Assembly: GCA_020849475.1 (NCBI GenBank) | Contig: JADLGE010000082.1 | Location: 1 to 39,083 of the forward strand | DNA: 39,083 nucleotides | DNA from: Gammaproteobacteria bacterium | Lineage (GTDB): Bacteria; Pseudomonadota; Gammaproteobacteria; Ga0077536 | Reading direction: 5' to 3' | Made by a program: the position numbers and the translations under genes | Notes under the pieces: generated by a model | Seen by the model: only the letters and a program-made list of their open reading frames with translations | Databases searched by the model: none | Told to the model about the DNA's origin: nothing | Shown: in pieces, positions 33,004 through 39,083 of the stretch | How the letters are laid out: each line of letters starts with the position of its first letter | How positions within the stretch are numbered: the first letter of the stretch is position 1

Positions 33004-33888
33004 TCACCAGCCGAAATCGATGGCGAAGGTATTACCTGCCTCGCGAATGCGCCCGACGTGGGGTGCTTCGAAGTGCCCGGGGATCAACAGCGCGTTCTCC
33101 GCGCAGCAGTATTCCAACAGCTCACGCCGCGCGCTGCTGGCCATGGCCTGGTTCCAGCACACGATGCTGCTCCACTGCCAGAACGGGATCTGTATGGGCG
33201 AATGCAGCATATCGCCTGCGAACACGCCGATCTGTCCCTGCGATTTGAGCTCGATGCGAATGTGACCAGGGGAATGGCCGGGCGCCGAGCGCAGGGTCAG
33301 GCAGTCGAGCAGTTGATGGTCATCGTCGACGAGATCGGACTTGCCGGCCTCGACCACCGGATGCACCGAATCGGCGAAGGTGTTGCGGATGAAGCCGGGC
33401 GCGTTGGGATCGGCCGCTTCGTCGCGGGCCGCCTCGTACTCACGGCGCGCCATCACGTAGCGCGCATTGGGGAAGGTCGGCACCCAGCGGCCGTTGTCGA
33501 GACGTGTGTTCCAACCCACATGGTCGACGTGCAGATGGGTGCACAACACGAAGTGGATGTCTTCGGGCTTGAGGCCGATGGCCGCCATGCGTTCCAGATA
33601 GCGGTTGGTGAGCATGTGCATTTCGCCGAACTCGGCGCGGTTCTTGTCGTTGCCCATGCAGGTATCGATGAGCACGTTGTATTTGCCGATGCGCAGCAGC
33701 CAGCTGTGCACGGGCATGGGAATGCGGCCGCATTCGGCGTCGTAATGGTTCGGGCACAGCCAGTGTTCGTGGGCGCGCACCGCTTCGCGGTCGAACTCCG
33801 GGAACCATTTCTGCGCCGTAAAGCCGAGCAGGGAGCTGTCGAGGATGCGTCCGATTTCGACGCCACCGAGTTTGCCGATCATTGTCAT
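33004..33888 (-). CDS. MBL-fold metallo-hydrolase (lactonase-like)
   Basis: A 294-residue metallo-beta-lactamase-fold enzyme with a full two-metal site: CTHLHVDHVGW (HxHxDH, about residues 115-125), His in SAPGHSPGH, Asp in FAGDMLHSP and His in LIPGHFEAPH. This arrangement is shared by AHL lactonases and other esterase-like members, so the substrate is unknown. I chose the ATG at 33888 because GAGG lies 8 bases ahead; upstream in-frame sequence runs into the GMC gene and looks unlike protein-coding DNA. It lies 50 bp after the GMC oxidoreductase on the same strand, so it is probably co-transcribed. Confidence 0.9.
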   Translation of the reverse strand: MTMIGKLGGVEIGRILDSSLLGFTAQKWFPEFDREAVRAHEHWLCPNHYDAECGRIPMPVHSWLLRIGKYNVLIDTCMGNDKNRAEFGEMHMLTNRYLERMAAIGLKPEDIHFVLCTHLHVDHVGWNTRLDNGRWVPTFPNARYVMARREYEAARDEAADPNAPGFIRNTFADSVHPVVEAGKSDLVDDDHQLLDCLTLRSAPGHSPGHIRIELKSQGQIGVFAGDMLHSPIQIPFWQWSSIVCWNQAMASSARRELLEYCCAENALLIPGHFEAPHVGRIREAGNTFAIDFGW

Positions 33889-33938
33889 GGGGCGAGCCTC
33901 GTAAGTAATCCGTAAGTAATCGTCAGTAGACGTGCGAA

Positions 33939-35606
33939 TCAGGCCGCGTTTGCGGCCGTGAGCTGAGCCGCCGGCAGGCGACGCCCCAGCACCAGATCGG
34001 CGGCCTTCTCGGCAATCATCATCACCACCGCGTTGATGTTGCCGCCGACCATGTCCGGCATCACCGAGGCGTCGACCACGCGCAGTCCATCGACGCCGCA
34101 CACCTTGAGCTCAGCATCGACCACGCGCATCGCGTCCTGTGTGCCGCCCATGCGGCAGGTGCCAGCCGGATGATGGACGGTGACCGAAGTCTTGCGGATA
34201 TAGGCGTCGATGGCGTCGTCGTCGACTGCCATCGGCCCCGGCCCGAGCTCCGCCTCGATATGGGGCGCCATGGCCGACTGCGCCATGACTTCACGCAGCA
34301 TGCGCACGCCACGGCGCAAGGTCGCCCTGTCTTTCTCGCTGGTCAGGAAATTCGGAATGAGAAGCGGCGCGTCTTGCGGATTACCGGAGGCGAGGCTCAC
34401 GCGCCCGCGGCTCTCAGGGCGCAACAGCACGACGCGACAACCAAAGCCGTCCGCCACCGGCGTACTGAACGGACGCAACCAGGCGCGCGCCGGCAGCGGC
34501 GCCGACAGGAACAGGAACTGCACGTCGGGCAGCGCCTGTTCCGCCGCGCTCTTGACGAAAGCGGTGACGCCGGTAGGCACATCGCTCGCGAAGCTCTCAC
34601 CGCCCAGCCACGATTTCAGCATCGCGAACGCCAGGCGGTCATAACGCATGGCGGCTTCGAATGGGCCCTTGTCACGACGACGATAATTCACCATCACCGA
34701 CAGGTGATCCTGCAGGTTGGCGCCGACGCCCGCGCTCGGCACGGTCACCGCGATGCCATGGCGCTGAAGTTCCTGCGGGTCGCCGATGCCAGACAGCATC
34801 AGCAGTTTCGGCGTGTCTATCACACCGCCGCACAGGATGACTTCGCGCTTCGCATGGGCGCGTCGCAGCGCGGCGTCGATGCGGTACTCGACCCCGCGGG
34901 CACGGCCTTGGTCGAGCACCACGCGCGACACCTGTGCTTTGACGACGATGGTGAGCGAACGGCGATTGCGTATCGGATGCAGGTAGGCGACTGCCGCGCT
35001 GCAGCGGCGGCCGCGATGGATGGTCTGCTGAATGAAGTCGAAACCTTCCTGCTCGGCGCCGTTGTAGTCTTGTGTGATGGGATGGCCGGCCTGGCCGCCT
35101 GCCTCGATGAAAGAGGACAGCAGTTTGTCATCGTAGCGTGTGCGTCGCACCTTGAGCGGGCCGTCACCGCCGCGGTAAGGATCGGCGCCACGCTCCCAGG
35201 TTTCCGAACGGCGGAAATAGGGCAACACGTCCTCGTAGCGCCAGCCGTCGAGGCCGCTGGCCGCCCAGCGATCGAAATCGCCGCGATGGCCGCGCACATA
35301 GGCCATGACGTTGACCGACGATGAGCCGCCGATGACCTTGCCGCGCGCGCATTCGATACCGCGTGCATCGATGCCGGCATCGGGCTGGAAGAAGTAGCCC
35401 CAGTCGTGCAGGCGTTCGGGAAAGATTTTGCCGATGGCTATCGGCACATGAATCAGCGGATCGCTGTCCCAGTCGCCGGCTTCCAGCAACAGCACCGAGG
35501 CGCCGCTTTCGCTCAGTCGATTGGCCATCACGCAGCCGGCAGAGCCGCCACCGACGACAATGTAATCGTATGTATCGGCCCCATGGGCCGCGTTCTGCTG
35601 CGACAC
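33939..35606 (-). CDS. GMC family FAD-dependent oxidoreductase (choline-dehydrogenase-like)
   Basis: A 555-residue glucose-methanol-choline oxidoreductase that oxidises an alcohol. It has the FAD-binding dinucleotide motif YIVVGGGSAGCVMANRLSE at residues 14-32, the GMC signature region GKVIGGSSSVNVMAYVRG, the second signature GVIDTPKLLMLSGIG, and the C-terminal active-site His in VHHPAGTCRMGG with Asn in GGNINAVVM. Length is typical (about 530-560). Translation starts at GTG (complement 35604-35606) with GGGGAG at good spacing. It is followed by the MBL-fold gene and diverges from an acyl-CoA operon. The alcohol substrate is not known. Confidence 0.93.
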   Translation of the reverse strand: MSQQNAAHGADTYDYIVVGGGSAGCVMANRLSESGASVLLLEAGDWDSDPLIHVPIAIGKIFPERLHDWGYFFQPDAGIDARGIECARGKVIGGSSSVNVMAYVRGHRGDFDRWAASGLDGWRYEDVLPYFRRSETWERGADPYRGGDGPLKVRRTRYDDKLLSSFIEAGGQAGHPITQDYNGAEQEGFDFIQQTIHRGRRCSAAVAYLHPIRNRRSLTIVVKAQVSRVVLDQGRARGVEYRIDAALRRAHAKREVILCGGVIDTPKLLMLSGIGDPQELQRHGIAVTVPSAGVGANLQDHLSVMVNYRRRDKGPFEAAMRYDRLAFAMLKSWLGGESFASDVPTGVTAFVKSAAEQALPDVQFLFLSAPLPARAWLRPFSTPVADGFGCRVVLLRPESRGRVSLASGNPQDAPLLIPNFLTSEKDRATLRRGVRMLREVMAQSAMAPHIEAELGPGPMAVDDDAIDAYIRKTSVTVHHPAGTCRMGGTQDAMRVVDAELKVCGVDGLRVVDASVMPDMVGGNINAVVMMIAEKAADLVLGRRLPAAQLTAANAA

Positions 35607-35718
35607 GCTGCTGCTCCCCTCGCTACGATGGCGTCGTACTCGTCGCGTGCGCGGTGATGTCGACGCGTCTTAAGTTGGCGCAAAGTGTGGAACCGACGGG
35701 CGCGAAATGCCAGCGCGC

Positions 35719-35740
35719 CGCGCGTCCGCGTGGACGCGCG
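35719..35740. promoter_or_regulatory. Strong 9-bp inverted repeat in the GMC / enoyl-CoA hydratase divergent gap
   Basis: CGCGCGTCC (35719-35727), GCGT, GGACGCGCG (35732-35740) is a perfect 9-bp inverted repeat. A -10-like TACTAT (35759-35764) follows on the plus strand, so the repeat would cover the -35 region of the acyl-CoA operon. The size and symmetry suit a TetR-type operator, but no regulator gene lies next to it. Confidence 0.45.
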
Positions 35741-35817
35741 ATGAGGCCGGCGATTTTGTACTATCGCGACTCAAGCACTCATCGGACCAGGCGCCCCGGC
35801 GGGCATGGAGTAGTGAC

Positions 35818-36597
35818 ATGTTCGAATCCCTGCAATACCAGGCCGACGCGGGCGTCGGCGTGTTGACGCTCAATCGCCCCGAACGCCTGAACGCGGTCAA
35901 CGGCGCGATGGCGAGCGAAATCGAAACGCTCGCACGTCAACTGCGTGACGACGCGACGCTGCGCGCGCTCATCGTCACCGGCGCCGGGCGCGTGTTCTGC
36001 GCCGGCGCCGACATCGCGGCGCTCGACACGCTGAAAAGCGCCGATGCCGCCTATCGCTTTCTCGAAAGCCTGCAGGTGGCCTTCAATGCCATCGAGGCCT
36101 TGCCCATGCCGACCATCGCGGCGGTGCACGGCCTGGCCTTCGGTGGCGGCTGTGAGCTGGCGCTGGCTTGTGACTTTCGCATCCTCGGCGAAGAGGCGCG
36201 CCTCGGCGTGCCGGAGATCAAGCTCGGCCTGCTGCCGGGCGCCGGCGGCACGCAGCGTCTGTCTCGCCTGCTGCCGGCCGCGGTTGCACGACAGATGATT
36301 TATTTCGGCGAAGCGCTGGACGCGAAAAGCAGCTTGCAACATGGTCTCATCAACGCGGTGGTGGCGAGCGGCGAGGTGATGAATGAAGCGCGCAACTGGG
36401 CGACGCGCCTCGCTTCGCTGCCGCCCTTGGCGCTGCGCTCGGCCAAGCTCTTGGTGCATGGCGCGGCTTTGAATGGCCTGGCCTCCGGCATCGAGGCCGA
36501 GCGGCAGGCCGTCAGCTATCTCTTTCAAACCTGCGATGCCCACGAAGGCGTGCGCGCCTTTCTCGAAAAGCGCAGTGCCGAATTCAAAGGAAACTGA
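35818..36597 (+). CDS. Enoyl-CoA hydratase
   Basis: A 259-residue crotonase with both catalytic glutamates in place: E113 in GGGCELALACD and E133 in VPEIKLGLLPGAGGT, 20 residues apart as in mitochondrial enoyl-CoA hydratase. LNRPERLNAVN and GRVFCAGADIAALD form the acyl-CoA pocket. It hydrates a 2-enoyl-CoA to the 3-hydroxyacyl-CoA. ATG 35818 is chosen because GGAG lies 7 bases ahead and the homology begins there; the open frame extends 37 codons further upstream across the inverted repeat. It is the first gene of an operon with an acyl-CoA dehydrogenase 2 bp downstream. Confidence 0.93.
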   Translation: MFESLQYQADAGVGVLTLNRPERLNAVNGAMASEIETLARQLRDDATLRALIVTGAGRVFCAGADIAALDTLKSADAAYRFLESLQVAFNAIEALPMPTIAAVHGLAFGGGCELALACDFRILGEEARLGVPEIKLGLLPGAGGTQRLSRLLPAAVARQMIYFGEALDAKSSLQHGLINAVVASGEVMNEARNWATRLASLPPLALRSAKLLVHGAALNGLASGIEAERQAVSYLFQTCDAHEGVRAFLEKRSAEFKGN

Positions 36598-36599
36598 TC

Positions 36600-37751
36600 A
36601 TGGATTTCGATTTCGACGACAGCGAGCGGGCGTTTCAGGACACCTTGCGCCGCTACGCGCTGGAGCAGCTCGCGCCCGACTACGCGCGCTGGGATCACGG
36701 TGAGGCGGTGCCGCGTGAGCGCATCCGCGCATTTGCTGAGCTCGGCGTCACGGGCTTGCGCGTGCCGGAGATCTACGGCGGCGTCGGTGGCAGCTATGTG
36801 ATGGCCGGCATTGCCGCCGAGGAAATCGCGCGCGGCGATCACAACTTCACCATGTATCTGCAGCTTGGCGCGATCAGCGCCGACCTCATCGGCCAATATG
36901 CCGAGCAGCGTGTGAAGCTCAAGATTCTGCCGGGGATTGCCAGTGGCGAAACCCTGGTGTCTTTCGGCCTGACCGAACCGGGCGCCGGCTCCGATGCCGC
37001 TTCGATCAAGACCCGCGCCACGCTGGACGGTGACGAGTGGGTGGTGAACGGCGAGAAGGCGTCCATCACCATGGCCGGCTATGCCGATTACTGCGTGGTG
37101 TTTGCGCGCGTGGGCGCGGCGGGCGCCAAGGGCATAGGCGCGATCGTGGTGCCGCTGGATGCGCCAGGCGTCACGCGGCGTGTGTACGACAGCATGGGCG
37201 GCAAGCTCACCGGCCGCGGCTCACTGTTCTTCGACAACGTGCGCGTGCCGCGCGACCATCAGCTCGGCGCCGACAAGTCCGGCTTTGCACAGGCCATGGA
37301 GGCGTTTGATTACAACCGCGCGATCATTGCGCTGGCCTGCATCGGCACCGCCCAGCAGTCGCTGGATGAGACGGTTGAGTTCGCCAAGCAGCGTCACACC
37401 TTCGGCAAGCCCTTGGCGCGTCACGAAGGCTATGCCTTTCAGATTGCCGAGCACAGCACGCAGCTGCATGCCGCGCGCCTGCTGGCCTATCAGACCTTAT
37501 GGCTGCGCGATCGCGGCCGGCCGCACACGCGCGAAGCCGCCATGGTGAAATGGCTGGCGCCGCGCGCGGCGGTTGAAGCCATCCATGGCTGCATGGTCTT
37601 GAACGGCTGGATGGGCTACGACAATTCCATGCCCTACGCGCAGCGTTTGCGCGATGTCATCGGCCTCGAGATCGGTGACGGCACGCCCGAGATCATGAAG
37701 GGCGTGGTGGCACGCGAGATCTTTGGTCGCGAATATATTTCCTACCGGTAA
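36600..37751 (+). CDS. Acyl-CoA dehydrogenase
   Basis: A 383-residue FAD flavoprotein that introduces a double bond into an acyl-CoA. Family motifs are FGLTEPGAGSDAASIKTRA (FAD and substrate), RHTFGKPLARHEGYAFQIAE, and the C-terminal LRDVIGLEIGDGTPEIMKG. The usual catalytic Glu of medium/short-chain enzymes (YEGTS) is Asp360 here (GDGTP), and the alternative Glu site of the isovaleryl/long-chain type is Asn (FDYNRAI). Alicyclic acyl-CoA dehydrogenases are known to use Asp, so a cyclic substrate is possible. It is translated right after the enoyl-CoA hydratase and followed 6 bp later by an SDR. Confidence 0.92.
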   Translation: MDFDFDDSERAFQDTLRRYALEQLAPDYARWDHGEAVPRERIRAFAELGVTGLRVPEIYGGVGGSYVMAGIAAEEIARGDHNFTMYLQLGAISADLIGQYAEQRVKLKILPGIASGETLVSFGLTEPGAGSDAASIKTRATLDGDEWVVNGEKASITMAGYADYCVVFARVGAAGAKGIGAIVVPLDAPGVTRRVYDSMGGKLTGRGSLFFDNVRVPRDHQLGADKSGFAQAMEAFDYNRAIIALACIGTAQQSLDETVEFAKQRHTFGKPLARHEGYAFQIAEHSTQLHAARLLAYQTLWLRDRGRPHTREAAMVKWLAPRAAVEAIHGCMVLNGWMGYDNSMPYAQRLRDVIGLEIGDGTPEIMKGVVAREIFGREYISYR

Positions 37752-37757
37752 GCAGCC

Positions 37758-38522
37758 ATGAGTCATGCAGCAGTCCATACCCCGCGTGTGCTGATCACGG
37801 GCGGCACGCGCGGCATCGGTTTCGCGGTCGCCGAGCGCTTTGCCGCCAACGGCGCCGAAGTACTGCTCAACTATCGCCGTGATGATGACACCGCCGAAGC
37901 GGCGGTCGCCGCCATCGTCGCGAGTGGCGGACGCGCCCGCGCGCTGCGCGCCGATATCGGTGACGCCGATTCGGTCGAGGCGATGTTCGAACTCATACGC
38001 CACGACGGCGCCACGCTCGATGTACTCGTCGCCAACGCCGCCGCCACCGCCTTTAAACCGCTCATGGAAGCAGGCCCACATCACGTCGCGCGCACCTTTG
38101 GCATCACCATCAGCGGCTTCGTCGCGCTGGCCCAGGCGGCCGCCGCCATGATGCACGGCGGCGGCGCCATGGTCGCACTGTCGGGCTTCGATGCGATTCG
38201 CGTGATTGAACGGCACGGCATCCTCGGCCCGGCCAAGGCCGCCATGGAGTCGATGGTGCGTTACCTCGCGGTGGAACTCGCGCCGCGCGGCATCCGCGTC
38301 AACGGTGTGAGCCCGGGCTATATCGACACCCACTCGGCGCGCTTCTACGCCGGCGAGCGCTTCGAACGCGAAGTGGCGCCGCGTTGGTCGGCGCAAACGC
38401 CGCTCGGCCGCCTCGGCCGTCCCGAGGAAGTGGCAAGCGTGGTCGAGTTCCTGTGCTCGTCAAAGGCTTCGTTCGTGACCGGTCAGACCCTCATAGTCGA
38501 TGGCGGGCTGACGCTCGTTTGA
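37758..38522 (+). CDS. SDR family oxidoreductase, FabL-like
   Basis: A 254-residue short-chain dehydrogenase/reductase. Cofactor motif TGGTRGIG and NAAAT are clear. The C-terminal half ([41 protein letters not shown]) is closest, from memory, to Bacillus FabL enoyl-ACP reductases. FabL has Tyr-x6-Lys at the active site; here the same spacing gives H153-x6-K160, and a classical YxxxK is also absent. Redox activity may be altered or lost. It is the third gene of the operon. A 7-bp hairpin (38522-38540) starts at its stop codon. Confidence 0.88.
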   Translation: MSHAAVHTPRVLITGGTRGIGFAVAERFAANGAEVLLNYRRDDDTAEAAVAAIVASGGRARALRADIGDADSVEAMFELIRHDGATLDVLVANAAATAFKPLMEAGPHHVARTFGITISGFVALAQAAAAMMHGGGAMVALSGFDAIRVIERHGILGPAKAAMESMVRYLAVELAPRGIRVNGVSPGYIDTHSARFYAGERFEREVAPRWSAQTPLGRLGRPEEVASVVEFLCSSKASFVTGQTLIVDGGLTLV

Positions 38523-38539
38523 GCGCACGCGCGGTGCGC

Positions 38540-38600
38540 TTGACCTGCATCAAACCCGATTTGGCGGGCAGCGTGTGGAATGCTGCCGAGACTTGAGGAG
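38540..38600 (+). promoter_or_regulatory. ANR/FNR box, -10 and ribosome site for the hemerythrin gene
   Basis: TTGAC-CTGC-ATCAA (38540-38553) differs at one base from TTGAT-N4-ATCAA and is symmetric about 38546.5. A class II site at -41.5 would put transcription start near 38588, and TGGAAT (38576-38581) is in the right place for a -10. GAGGAG (38595-38600) sits 8 bases before the ATG. Low-oxygen activation is predicted. Confidence 0.6.
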
Positions 38601-38608
38601 ACCTGCGC

Positions 38609-39019
38609 ATGACCACTCTCGCCTGGAGCCCGACCCTGGCACTCAACGATGTCGTGATGGATCACACCCACGAGGAATTCATCGAACTGCTGAATGCCGT
38701 TGGCGCAGCGGGCCCCGACACCATCGAAGCGGCCATGCGCGCTTTCGTCGAACACACCGAACAGCATTTCGCCGAAGAAGAGCGCTGGATGACCGAGAGC
38801 GGCTTTCCGCCCTTGGGCTGTCATCAGAACCAGCACAACATGGTGATGCAGGTGGCGCGCGAAGTGTGCGCACGGGTGGCCAAGGGCGAGACCACCCTCG
38901 GCGCACCGTTCGCCCAGGCAGTCGCCGAGTGGTTTGGCGATCACGTCACGGTGATGGACGCCATTCTCAAGCAGTACATGGACATGCAGGGCTATACGCC
39001 GGTGATGCAGGCGGCCTGA
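38609..39019 (+). CDS. Bacteriohemerythrin
   Basis: A 136-residue single-domain hemerythrin, which binds O2 (or senses redox/NO) at a non-haem di-iron centre in the cytoplasm. All seven ligands are visible: H21, H53 and E57 (HFAEEE), H72 and H76 (CHQNQH), H112 and D117 (HVTVMD). The length is typical and no other domain is attached. It has its own promoter region with a near-consensus ANR/FNR box, which fits a role in oxygen delivery or sensing at low O2. A REP element begins 4 bp after the stop. Confidence 0.95.
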   Translation: MTTLAWSPTLALNDVVMDHTHEEFIELLNAVGAAGPDTIEAAMRAFVEHTEQHFAEEERWMTESGFPPLGCHQNQHNMVMQVAREVCARVAKGETTLGAPFAQAVAEWFGDHVTVMDAILKQYMDMQGYTPVMQAA

Positions 39020-39022
39020 CCG

Positions 39023-39083
39023 GTGGGTGCGAATTCGTTCGCACATTCAAACCGTAACGCCGCCCCGTCAATGTGCGAGTGAA
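39023..39083. repeat. REP pair (family A), cut by the window end
   Basis: GTGGG overlapping GTGCGAAT-TC-GTTCGCAC spans 39023-39044, with one stem mismatch. An inverted partner begins with GTGCGA at 39073 and runs off the window. The spacer shares the CCCGTCA segment with the pair at 32893, which shows these are copies of one two-part element. Confidence 0.75.

Noticed and set aside
33901..33930. GTAAGTAATC direct repeats between the GMC and MBL genes
   Set aside because: Only two short copies lie in a 50-bp gap; I see no symmetry or partner site to give them a role.
33889..34101. Longer N-terminus for the MBL-fold protein
   Set aside because: The upstream 71 codons are Arg/Gly-rich, overlap the GMC coding region in another frame, and a GAGG site supports the ATG at 33888.

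Overview
The window is GC-rich DNA with tightly packed genes, most likely from a gammaproteobacterium. Support for that placement comes from leuC/leuD products that match the enterobacterial type in length and motifs, a YbiT-type ABC-F protein very like that of E. coli, an L,D-transpeptidase/DUF882 pair reminiscent of ycbB/ycbK, ANR/FNR-like boxes, and REP-type palindromes placed just after genes. Genus cannot be told from the sequence. I see no tRNA, rRNA, CRISPR array, insertion sequence or phage gene.

Layout. (1) Bases 1-12.66 kb: the 3' 11.6 kb of a giant secreted beta-strand-repeat adhesin, open at the left edge, followed one base later by a SapC-family gene and a small unknown gene. (2) 12.67-18.05 kb: a secreted Sel1-repeat protein (minus), leuC-leuD (leucine synthesis, without leuB) and a membrane-bound PAS-GGDEF-EAL cyclic-di-GMP protein. 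(3) 18.09-22.98 kb: acyl-CoA chemistry, with an acyl-CoA synthetase and a crotonase on minus, and a second crotonase and a luciferase-like flavin monooxygenase on plus. (4) 23.07-27.28 kb: ybiT, an L,D-transpeptidase and a divergent Tat-exported DUF882 peptidase-like protein. (5) 27.30-32.90 kb: an aromatic-catabolism island. A MarR regulator overlaps an aldehyde dehydrogenase, followed by a NagG/NagH-like ring-hydroxylating oxygenase pair. Divergent to these lie a gentisate-dioxygenase-like bicupin and a flavin reductase. (6) 33.00-35.61 kb: a metallo-beta-lactamase-fold hydrolase and a GMC oxidoreductase (minus). (7) 35.82-39.02 kb: an enoyl-CoA hydratase / acyl-CoA dehydrogenase / FabL-like SDR operon, then a bacteriohemerythrin preceded by a near-consensus ANR/FNR box.

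How the genes may work together. The aldehyde dehydrogenase, NagGH-like oxygenase and bicupin would form an aldehyde -> aromatic acid -> hydroxylated acid -> ring-cleavage series under MarR control. The ferredoxin and reductase that such an oxygenase needs, and the lower gentisate pathway, are not in the window. The enoyl-CoA hydratase/acyl-CoA dehydrogenase/SDR operon would process a CoA thioester, but two of its three enzymes have changed catalytic residues, so its substrate is open. The points I find most worth checking are: the alternating long/short repeat architecture and unusual C-terminus of the giant adhesin; the ANR box exactly placed in front of the hemerythrin; the NagGH-like cluster with its atypical bicupin; the catalytic-residue swaps in the SDR and acyl-CoA dehydrogenase; and two families of REP palindromes, every copy of which sits at or within 15 bp of a stop codon.
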